Shown: piece after piece, positions 47,667-56,308 of the stretch
How positions within the stretch are numbered: the first letter of the stretch is position 1
Layout: each line of letters opens with the position of its first letter
Assembly (NCBI RefSeq): GCF_030052815.1
Contig: NC_079498.1
Coordinates: 82,012,992 to 82,076,991 of the forward strand
Length of the DNA stretch: 64,000 bases
Origin: Hevea brasiliensis
Taxonomy: Eukaryota; Streptophyta; Magnoliopsida; Malpighiales; Euphorbiaceae
Direction of reading: 5' to 3'
Notes under the pieces: generated by a model
What the model saw: only the letters and a program-made list of their open reading frames with translations
Database searches by the model: none
What the model was told of the DNA's origin: nothing
Made by a program: the position numbers and the translations under genes

Positions 47667-49550
47667 TCACCCCACTGATCTACATTGGATCACTCCTCTC
47701 TCCCTCTCACCCTCGGCTTCATCCTCACTGTCTTCATCATTGTCCTCAGGAGCCACATCGGCCATCCAAGAAAAGTCTTCTTCTGGGTAACGCTCCTGGA
47801 GTGCGGCCAAGAGATCCTTGTGAGCCTTCACATAGGCCTCAGCTATTCCCATCACCATCTCCTCATCCCTTTCCTTAAGCTCCTTGTCTTTCTCCTTAAG
47901 CTCCTTATCCTTCGCCTCAAGTTCCTCTATAAGTTGAGCGACACAGTAACCGTTGGCGTGAAGCACCTGGACTTCCTTAAGAGCACGGTCCCTCTCATCC
48001 AAAGCACGATTCTGTTCGGCCAACCGGTCTTCATGGAGCTTTGCCCGTCCCTCGACTTGAGATATATAATCCCGAGCGGATGAGAGTTGGGATCGGAGGG
48101 AATCCACCTCCTGATTCTTCTTCCCGATCTCCTTACCCAGGCGCTGAATCCTTTCCCGGATCATGGTCTGGTTCACCAGACACTCCACGTTTAAGCTCAT
48201 GGTCCGAGTCAATATGTCGTCGAGACCATTCTGGATAACTGTCCCGATCCTCCTGAAAGAAGATGGTAGACCCCAGGACTTTGGCGAAATCAGAGTTCTC
48301 CTTGACAGTCCGATTATTCCTCAAGCAGTCGATCAGTACTTGAGCGCCCCGAGAAGAGGTCCTCCCAGAAGCTTGAGTAGGCCCCCCTTCCCTGCTTGGA
48401 ACAACTGTAAGAGTCGGAGGCTGCTCCTCCGATCTAGGAGGAGATCGGGTAGCTTCAGTGGTCGGCGGACCCGAAGGTTGGGGAGGATCACTTTGTATCT
48501 CCCCAGGTTCGTGACCGGGCGTTTGGAGTCGTTCCGAACGCTTTATCTCCTTTATCTTCCGGGAGATCTCTCTCTCCTTCTTCCGTTTCCTTGAACCCTC
48601 ACCACCCGCCATACCTGCACAAAGAAAAGGTTAGTGAGATCACTAAGGTCGTGAGAATTGAGATATAGAAAATACCGATGCCGAGGTTAGAGAGCGGAAG
48701 TTCGCGGTCTTGGCCAGTGAGCAGTCCAATGGTGCAGCTCGGCAGTCACCGAATCCAAACAAGAATACTTTTTAGTGGCAGCCTCACTCTTCAGATCCAT
48801 CACTATCAAACTTTCCTCTTCGCTCAGGGTAATATGGTTCGGAAGCAAGGGTCCCTGGTACCACCAGCTGCGGGGGAAGTCCTCAAAGCGGCTCGGATCT
48901 TTGCTCCTCACAATGAAGAAACGATTCTTCCAGTTCTTAAGAGACGAGGGCAGATCGGAAAAGAGCCCGCAATTAGGCTTCGCCTGAAAGAACCAGTGGT
49001 CATCGTCCTTTCGGTGAGTTAGCCGGTGCAGCTTGGCGAACACTTTAGCCGTAGGTCTGATTCCCTTAGCTCGGCATAGACCTCGGAAAGCTACCAAGAT
49101 CCGCCACGAGTTGGGGTGAATTTGAACAATGGATGCTCGGTGAAGTTTTAGGACTTCCTTATAGAAATCGTCTAGAGGGAACCTCAGACCGGCCTTTAAC
49201 TGTTCCTCATACACCATAACCCTGTCGTTCTCTTCAAAGAAGTGATCGACACGAAGGTCGCCATGGCACTTGATTAGCTCGAACGAATCAGGACAAATAT
49301 TGTATTCTTGAACAAACGACTGCAGAGCGGATTCTCGAAGAACCGACGGAAGCTCGTCTATGGGAAGGGTCTCTCTCCTTGAAGAAGGGCGCGTACGCCT
49401 TAATGGTACGACCCGCCCCTGACCTGGAGCAGGGACCCTAAGGGGTCCAGGTTGCGCGCTTGGCCCGACTGCCTCTTCTTCATCAGACGATGACCAAGAG
49501 AACTCAATGGAAGGAGGGCTCGCCGCTCTCTGACCTTCGGCACCGCTCAT
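47667..49550 (-). pseudogene. Antisense extra gene inside the Ogre/Tat LTR (putative gypsy-type transposon domain, coiled coil)
   Basis: ATG at 49550-49548 (MSGAEGQRAASPP...) is chosen because the TATA box at 49712-49705 predicts a start near 49680, downstream of the earlier in-frame ATG at 49688. Residues about 70-240 resemble the plant domain called putative gypsy type transposon (Transposase_28), with FPLDDFYKEVLKLHRASIVQ and PSSLKNWKNRFFIV. A probable intron (48675-48615) leads to an exon with a basic stretch (GSRKRKKEREISRK), a Pro/Ser-rich linker and a long coiled coil (about 48130-47800) with an acidic tail. One frameshift near 48720 and one near 48240 break it. Function is unknown. 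Confidence 0.75.
48615..48675 (-). other. Probable intron of the antisense LTR gene
   Basis: Donor CATCG|GTATTTTC at 48675 and acceptor CTTTTCTTTGTGCAG ending at 48615 enclose 61 nt. Removing it joins the downstream exon in phase with one frame of the upstream exon. That frame differs from the long upstream frame by one shift near 48720. The length is at the short limit for plants. Confidence 0.5.
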
Positions 49551-49704
49551 TTTCAAAAGAAACAAAGAACTTAAACAAAAAAGAAGATCAAAGTCCTTAC
49601 CAGAGTCTAATCGGCGTCGGAGAAACTGGAGAAAATGAGAGAACTTCGGAGCTATGAGCAGGAGACTGAAAATGGAATGAGAGAACAACTGGCCAACCCT
49701 CCCC

Positions 49705-49733
49705 TATTTATACTAGTCCGAGCATTTAATGCT
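49705..49733 (-). promoter_or_regulatory. Promoter of the antisense LTR gene
   Basis: On the minus strand the perfect palindrome AGCATTAAATGCT (49733-49721) is followed by TATAAATAGGGG (49712-49701). The ATG lies about 155 nt downstream. Confidence 0.65.
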
Positions 49734-49976
49734 CGCGAGGTTCTAGGCGGCGCATCGATTGGTGAGACTCGACAACATTCGACACTTCTCTCAAATATCC
49801 GAATGTTCAGAGATCGGTTAATTGGAGATCGGCATAATAAGTTAAATATTTTGAATAAAGGATCAGTTAAGTGTCATTCAGGTAAAGAACCAGATCGGAT
49901 AAACACAGTAGAGATCGGAAAATAATCAATGCAAAAATAAGATGATAACCGACAAAATAAAGTCTTTATTCTCAAA

Positions 49977-50107
49977 AGATCGGATTACATCATTTGGGCA
50001 ATCTCTAGGGATCGGATTACAATAAAGGTCTAGCTACATCATGTGGCCGATCTCTAGAGATCTGATTACATTGAAAAATTACATCATTTGGACGATCTCT
50101 AGAGACC
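49977..50107 (+). repeat. Three degenerate GATCGGATTAC repeats
   Basis: Units begin GATCGGATTAC or GATCTGATTAC and end ATCTCTAG with spacing of roughly 35-50 bp, with ACATCAT(T/G) inside each. Non-coding LTR. Confidence 0.75.
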
Positions 50108-50140
50108 GGTGAAAAATCCTATCTGAAGAGGCTGATCTAA

Positions 50141-50275
50141 GGATCAGTTTATAACTTATCCCAAGGATACTCCCAGGAGATCCATGGATCAGTTTATAAC
50201 TAATTCCAAGGATACTCCCAGGTGTTCCAAGGATCAGTTTATAACTGATCCCAAGGATATTGCCGACCGGATGCT
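50141..50275 (+). repeat. Three 45-bp tandem units with a GGATCAGTT/AACTGATCC palindrome
   Basis: Units start at 50141, 50186 and 50231. The third contains the perfect inverted repeat GGATCAGTT-TAT-AACTGATCC; in the first two the right arm is mutated. Confidence 0.88.
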
Positions 50276-50603
50276 TCATCATTGTCGAACACCCAATGTG
50301 GATCGAATCATTTGTCGGAACACTCAATGTGATGAGAAGCCGAATGAACTTCCGGTTGAGCAACTCGAGATCGGTACAACCGAAGCCCGCCATATGGATC
50401 GGTCAAATCCAGTTCTCTCACCATCGTCAATTAGGACCATCCAATCACCGGGATCGTAAATTTTCAGTCGAGGAAAAGGGAATTCCATCGGAAGAGGATC
50501 AAAACCACAGTTGTAGCCGGAACTTTCCCCGGAACAGCTAGAACCAAGAAACAAGGAGAAAGAGAGAAAAATCGAATGAAGGAAATGCCACTATCAACAG
50601 GGG

Positions 50604-50634
50604 TATATATAGGGGAAAATGGGCATTTAATGCT
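50604..50634 (-). promoter_or_regulatory. Second antisense promoter-like unit
   Basis: The minus strand has AGCATTAAATGC (50634-50623) followed by TATATATA (50611-50604), the same arrangement as at 49705-49733. No good ORF lies downstream, so it may be a duplicated promoter relic. Confidence 0.45.
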
Positions 50635-51196
50635 GAGCGGAAAACGAAGCGGACGCTTCGAAAATCGAGATGTAATTAATGCTTGGACCGAATCCGATCG
50701 ATCGGGGATAAAAGAGATCGGAGATAGGAGATCGGCATGAGAGATCGGAATAGGAGCTAGGGAGGATCGGAAGACAAAAAGAATAAGACAAATTCCAATA
50801 ACCGCCGTCGAATCGAGCCGAGGTAGTTAAAGCGTGGCGAGATCTCCACCGCACGCCTAAGAATCGCCACTTAATCTTGCAGTGCGTGGTATGTCATGAC
50901 AGTCCTGTACATCCCAATCTCCACCGTTGATCTCACTTGTAAGGATGAATCCGGAACCCTTGGATCAAAAGAGAAGATGATAATACCAGCGTTTTTCACT
51001 CTCAGCCCTCAGATCGTTCCGGACAAGAGGATTCAAGACCGTCGGATTAAAAGAGGAAAAGGACAAATACTTTGAGAAGCGATCTCAGCCATTCGTTTTG
51101 ATTCTCTTTAATTCCTGAACATCCGATCATGTACTTCAAAATCGACCCTCCATCTCCTCAAAATGAATCGACCCTTCATGGGGAGCACCCGATTCC

Positions 51197-51204
51197 TATA
51201 AATA
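51197..51204 (+). promoter_or_regulatory. Sense TATA box of the Ogre/Tat LTR
   Basis: CCTATAAATACCGC predicts a start near 51230. That would leave U3 about 4.1 kb and R-U5 about 2 kb, placing the hairpin array in the transcribed leader. Confidence 0.65.
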
Positions 51205-51591
51205 CCGCATGAAAAACTGTTCCAGGACGGACAAAAATATAGGCAAGAGGCTGCTATTATCGTGGAGGAACTCTGAAACTTCATTCAGTTTGTTACTCTG
51301 CTGTTTTGTAGTGATTAAAAATACTTTTGAAACTAGTTTTCAGGAGTGTTTTCTTGAAAAAGATTTTGAATATTGGAACTCTACATTTCCAGTTTGTTCA
51401 TTATCTGATCATACTCTCATCATCTCTGCTTTCCTTTCCTCTGTTCAAGCTCAAATTACTTTCACATGGTTCTTACCGGTTACCTTTTAGCTAAAGAATC
51501 ACTCGGTTTCACGACAGACATCAACTCTCGGTGATCAATCCGCCATCACTTTACCACTTCACGCTTATTTCAATATATTTGGCTCCTCACG

Positions 51592-51597
51592 GTAAGA
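51592..51597 (+). promoter_or_regulatory. Donor-like site in the Ogre/Tat leader
   Basis: CACG|GTAAGA is a plausible donor. With the acceptor at 54031-54032 it would define a leader intron of about 2.44 kb containing the hairpin array, primer site and leader stem. Not verified. Confidence 0.35.
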
Positions 51598-52231
51598 GTT
51601 CACACTCTGCTCACGTTTGTTTCTGCACTTCCTTCGTTCTTCATACATCTGCAACTTTCTTCAAGGGTATTTTGTACAAGAGAACCCAAGAGAAAATATT
51701 GTTATAAGAGTTCATGTTACTGTTTTATTAAGCGTCTACGTTTATTTCCCGCATTTTCCTTGTTCTTCTCACATCTAGACCATTTCTGCACAAGCAATCC
51801 CAAAGAAAGTCACTCTCTCAAATCATTTTTTTAGTGATCAGTTCATTTTATTGATCTCCGTCATTTCTGAAAACCAGTTTTCTAACTCTTTGTAGTATGT
51901 AAATGGTTGGGTAAACGTAGGTAGCTGCAACTTAGAGGTCTCCTTTAAAAAGAGGACCTGAATAACCGTCTGTATGATAGCCTAAATTTTAGACCGACGT
52001 AAACAGCAATTCGACAAAGATGTCATGAAATGGAATAAGACCAAAGTAAACGAAGCAGTGGATCGGTCATTAATAGATATTGGTAAAATGACTACATGAA
52101 AAGGTCAGTGAATCACGTCTAGTATTCCCCGTTCAGCCACAGGATATCCATAAACCTTATCCCCGGCATTTTTGAAGGTCAGAATTCTTAGTTTAGGGTT
52201 CTTAAGACCCGTAGCTGTGGTTAAACTTTTG

Positions 52232-52839
52232 AAGGTCGGAAAAGTCTTTGTCCGAATCTCATCAAAATAGAAGGGGTCGGAAGAGTCCTTATCCTATCCT
52301 TGCCTAAAAGTTTTAAGTCAACTCTTAAAGGAGATCGGAGGAGGGTTCTTATCCGGTCTCCCCTCAAAATTTTGATAAACATTAAGTAGGGATCGGAAGA
52401 GAGTTCTTATCCGGTCTCAACTCAAAACATTAACGAATAACTCTAAAGGAGATCGGAGGAGGGTTCTTATTCGGTCTCCTCTCAAAATTTTAATAAATAA
52501 CTCTAAAGGAGATCGGAGGAGGGTTCTTATCCGGTCTCCTCCCAAAATTTTAATAAATAACTTAAAAGAGATCGGAGGAGGATTCTTATCCGGTCTCCCT
52601 TCAAAATTTTAATAAACATTAAATAGGGATCGGAGGAGAGTTCTTATCCGGTCTCAACCTCAAATTTTAATAAACATCTGAAAGAGATCGGAGGAGAGTT
52701 CTTATCCGGTCTCATCCTCAAAACTTCAAGTAAATAACTTAAAAGAGACCGGAGGAGGATTCTTATCCGGTCTCCCCTCAAAATTTTAATGAACAACTTA
52801 AAAAAAAAAAGATCGGAGGAGAGTTCTTATCCGATTCTC
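52232..52839 (+). repeat. Tandem hairpin array in the Ogre/Tat LTR
   Basis: Nine clear units start at 52331, 52389, 52449, 52509, 52568, 52626, 52684, 52745 and 52811; two weaker units precede them from 52232. In each unit GAGATCGGA and TCCGGTCTC (or variants) can pair over nine positions around a 12-nt loop, counting G-U pairs. The spacers are AT-rich (CAAAATTTTAATAAA) and also repeat. Confidence 0.9.
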
Positions 52840-53132
52840 ACACCCGTTCACTAAGGTTGTCTCATTTACTTATGTATCTGGGTGATCCAAATTTAGTGAA
52901 AAATCAAACATTCCTTCTACCAAAAGGATTAACATTGCCGCCTAAGCCCTTCTAACTAATTTGTAAAGGACGCAGAATTAAATCTACTTACCCTTATTAA
53001 GGGACGAGGTGGGGTGCCTAACACCTTCCCCACCCGTTTACGGACCCCGAACTTAGAATCTCTGTTTTGAAGTGGTTTCATTTTTAATTTAACTTCTCAA
53101 ATGGTTTTCCTTAGTTTCCCTCAAAACTAAGG

Positions 53133-53142
53133 TGGCGACTCC
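53133..53142 (+). other. Second copy of the primer-site core in U5
   Basis: TGGCGACTCC occurs here and again in the real primer site at 53205, 72 bp downstream. Confidence 0.8.
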
Positions 53143-53204
53143 TCACTTTTTCCCACTTCGGTGAGTGATCGTCCGGGCGACCGCAAAATCCCATTGCGAC
53201 AGCT

Positions 53205-53222
53205 TGGCGACTCCACTGGGGA
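53205..53222 (+). other. Primer binding site (tRNA-Arg type), Ogre/Tat
   Basis: TGGCGACTCCACTGGGGA begins three bases after the LTR end and matches the site I associate with Ogre elements. Confidence 0.88.
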
Positions 53223-54080
53223 TCGGTCTAGGGACCCAACCCCAGTCTAGAGGCCCAAAAGTAGGCTTAATTTTTGTCCGATCAAATTATAGTTAGATGG
53301 GCTCACTCGACGATGTTTTATACGTTGATTATTATTGCTGCTAACCGTTTTGTTTGTTTTGCCTGTTTTATTCCCTCACAGTGCTCTTCATTTCAAAGAA
53401 AAAGGAAAAGAAAAAATGGAAAAATAAAATCCCCCTGAATTGGGAAGAGGTAAAAGTGTCCCTTCACACACTGAACACTTACACAATATCCTCACCCACT
53501 ATGGTCCTAACCCGGGCTTTCTTACCCTTTTAGGAAAGTAGGAGGGAGTCATGTAGCGGTACCCGTGGGTTTTACCCCGTTAGTATCCGTGAAGGCTTCT
53601 GCTCAAATTGAAACTCGTTCTATTTACCGTGATACCCGTGGAATTTTCCCGACAATATCATGGGGGTAGAATGGGGCTCTACTGTTTACAGTAGGGGCAA
53701 TTTGGGAACCTGTGGCTATTAGAAAAATTAGATCCTGAGCTAAACCGTCACGATAGCTGAAAGCCGTAGTAAACTGCCTCATAAGATAGAACTATCCAGA
53801 TAGGTAGCGCTTACCCGGTGTTAGGAGTCTCCCTACTATAGGACAAAAGGGGCATACTTACTCTTACCCTATTCTGCTTTAATTTCCTTTTGTTTATTTC
53901 TTTTCAGGGTAATTTTGAATCCTACTAAAACGCCTACACATTTTCCTACTTTGATAAATGTGTACGTGTTACCCTGTCAACAGTATGATTCAAAATTACC
54001 CTAATTTGTCTTACTAACAAATTCTCCCGCAGGCGTTACCAAACCGAGGGTCTGTAAAAGGATAGGCATCATTTTTTATC
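53223..54080 (+). other. Ogre/Tat leader with long stem-loop and acceptor-like sites
   Basis: No ORF is supported. Inverted repeat arms at 53906-53921 and 53987-54002 form a 16-bp stem, with a second internal 9-bp stem at 53935-53943 and 53956-53964. Acceptor-like sites lie at 53904-53906 (TTTCTTTTCAG) and 54031-54032 (CTCCCGCAG). The second is preceded by TACTAAC at 54012-54018, a consensus branch point. Confidence 0.75.
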
Positions 54081-55972
54081 ATGGCATCCTCGAGTCAGTC
54101 GGCAGAAAAGGCTCAGAATGCTAAACTTTGGTCCGAATCAGTTCATAGTCCGGTACCCTCACAAAATGATGCTTCCGAGGCACCTGTTAGCTCGCTACCT
54201 TCGCTAGATCTGGACAAAATAGAGGTCAAAATGAACAACCTCGAGGGTATGTCTAATAGATGGAGGTTGCTTCCCGACCAGGTCAAGGTACAGTTTGAAG
54301 AGAAGTACGGAAGGATTGCAACCTTAATGCAAGTCAAGGTCCAAATCCCTGCATTAAAAGCCATGTTGACGGTTTGGAATCCTAAGTACGGAGTGTTCTC
54401 TTTCAATGACATTGATACGGCCCCCGCTATGGAGGAATATCAGGCATTGCTGGGGATCCCATACTCATTGAAGATTCGGATCTACTTACACCTCGAGCAT
54501 AGGCTGACCTGGAAACTGTTGGCACATATGTTTGGTTCTCACCCAGAAGAAGTGAAGTCGAGAAACATCAAAGGAACACGCATGGATGGTATTGGACGTA
54601 CCTTGAGAAGCGGTTAGATCATTACCTCCAAGAGAAACAGTGGGATCAAGCTTCCATGGCACTCGCCTTGGGAATCTATGGTCTGATCCTGTTCCCGGGG
54701 CCATTGGGGATCATCACTAGCAGTGCAGTGGAGGTATTTTGGACAGTAGAAAGGCAGGGGATCAATCCGATACCGGCAATCCTTGCCGAAACCTTGTTAA
54801 CCCTAACTTACTGCAGACAACAGGGGAAAGGGTCCATTAAGTGTTGCTCTCAGTTATTATACCTCTGGACTATCAGTCACATGTGTCCTGTGGAGACAAA
54901 AGGATTGACTTGGTACCTTGACCAGCCTCCCATTGAGAAGATGATCCGGTTAGTGATCAGTTCGAAGAATGAAAAAGCGATGGCGGGAACGGTTACGAGT
55001 TTCAATAGCCATGATTATTGTTGGAGGAAGCTGTGGACGTCAAGCCAACCCGTCTTGATTGGTACAGGAGGTATTCAGTCGGTGTCCCTAATTGGAATAA
55101 CCGGGTATACAAGTTACACTCCAGCACTGGTAATGAGGCAGTTTGGCTCAACACAGTCCATGTTCAACATTAAAGAATATCACCAAGGTCACTTCTATCA
55201 TGAGCTCAAGGAAGAAGAAGGGTTGAAAATGGCTCGCAAGTCCTGGGAAAACATCACTCTAATGGAGAGATCACCCAAAGGCTCGAGTGCCTCGGACGAT
55301 TACCTTAAATGGAGAGCTGATAGGGACCAAGAACGCTCTACCATAGAATTCAAGGACGACAACCCTCGCCAAGACGCCCTATTAGAGGAAGCTAATAATC
55401 GCCTGGTTGACTCGCTACAAAAGGCAAATACCGAAAACTCACAGCTGCAAGAACGAATGACACAATTGGAGGACCAACAGCAGAAACTTAAGAGAAGGGT
55501 AAGAAAGCTCAAGGAAGAGGCAAGGGCCGAAAGGATAGGGTTCGAAGAGCAAGAAGTACAGTGGGAAAAAGAAAGAAACTCTCTCCAAGCTGAGGTCAAA
55601 GAAATGAAAGGGCAGAATAGTAAGCTTCAGGAAAGGATGAAGTACCAAGAGGTACTCGTTGAAGAGTATAAACAGGAAAACAAGAAGAAGAAGCTTGAAT
55701 TAAAAGAACAGGCACCCCTCATCAACGACATCTTGAGAGAATGTGCTAAAGAAAGGAAAGAGAAAGAGAAACAAGCTGCCCTCTATCAAGGACTGAAAGA
55801 AAATGTGGACCAGTTGGAGAAGATGATAGCACAGGGAAAAAAGGAACTATTACCTGAATCCGAGTATGCTCTGAAAGTGTTCGACCCCGCCAAGCAAGAA
55901 GAAAGGTTATATGAGTATCTCAGAAAATGTCATCTCATTATAAAGAACCTCCCAGAACCTAGGCCGATGTAA
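54081..55972 (+). pseudogene. Ogre/Tat ORF1 (extra ORF upstream of gag)
   Basis: ATG at 54081 opens a protein of about 630 residues that is frameshifted once near 54575-54590; the second part is open to 55972. The N-terminal half is a globular domain also found in plant mobile-domain-like proteins (QVKVQFEEKYGRIATL, ALGIYGLILFPGPLG, ILAETLLTLTYCR). The C-terminal third (about 55300-55870) is a long Glu/Lys/Gln-rich coiled coil. Its role is unknown; its position between leader and gag matches Ogre elements. The stop TAA at 55970 overlaps a GTAAAG hexamer. Confidence 0.85.
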
Positions 55973-56308
55973 AGAATATGCTGTACAAATTATTCAGTTA
56001 ATGAAATGATTTTTGGACCATTGTTTAGCAAAATTTGTGAATGAATAGTATGACTCCCGTAGGAACTTCCTCGCTAGGGTTATGTGAAAAATTGAAATGT
56101 GCTATATGGACAGGTATCATAAATGCGCATTCAATCCCGTCATTCACGGTCAGACTATCGAACGATGCCATGATAAAGCTGAGGCGATTATCCTTTTGTG
56201 GATTCCAACCTGGCTCTCAAACGCCATTGTATCCTTCGTCCAGACCAGGACTTTTAGTTTCTTTGCAAAACTCAAATTCATTTAAATTTTTTTTTTTTAT
56301 CCTCCCAG
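55973..56308 (+). other. ORF1-gag interval, possible intron
   Basis: It starts with the donor-like GTAAAG (55969-55974) and ends with a T-rich run and ATCCTCCCAG (56308). If it were an intron it would be 340 nt and would not join ORF1 to gag in phase. It contains a short Cys/Trp-rich open stretch (56097-56285) that I do not recognise. Confidence 0.4.

Larger units (their letters stand above)
47086..53201 (+). repeat. 5' LTR of the Ogre/Tat element (6116 bp)
   Basis: It starts TGTCGACACC exactly where the Athila frame breaks and ends TTGCGACA two bases before the primer site. The word GATCGG (or CCGATC) is dense throughout, supporting one continuous unit. It contains an antisense gene (47667-49550), short tandem repeats (49977-50275), a sense TATA box (51197), a hairpin array (52331-52839) and the conserved U5 word GGGTGCCTAACACCTTCCCC near 53015. 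50280-51190 and 51230-52230 hold no supported ORF. Confidence 0.88.

Noticed and set aside
50079..50393. Minus-strand frame with repeated ILGISYKLI peptides
   Set aside because: The peptide repeat is a by-product of the 45-bp DNA repeat. There is no promoter-compatible start and no recognised domain.
50324..50554. Minus-strand frame below the second antisense TATA
   Set aside because: It starts with TTG rather than ATG and shows no recognised domain.
52331..52839. CRISPR-like repeat-spacer array
   Set aside because: The spacers are homologous to each other, the context is a plant LTR and no cas genes are present; it is an ordinary tandem repeat.
55300..55599. Ser/Cys/Leu-rich minus-strand frame opposite the ORF1 coiled coil
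   Set aside because: Shadow of a Glu/Lys/Gln-rich coiled-coil frame on the plus strand.
56097..56285. Short Cys/Trp-rich frame between ORF1 and gag
   Set aside because: No recognised family, and it lies in a possible intron; not enough support for a gene.
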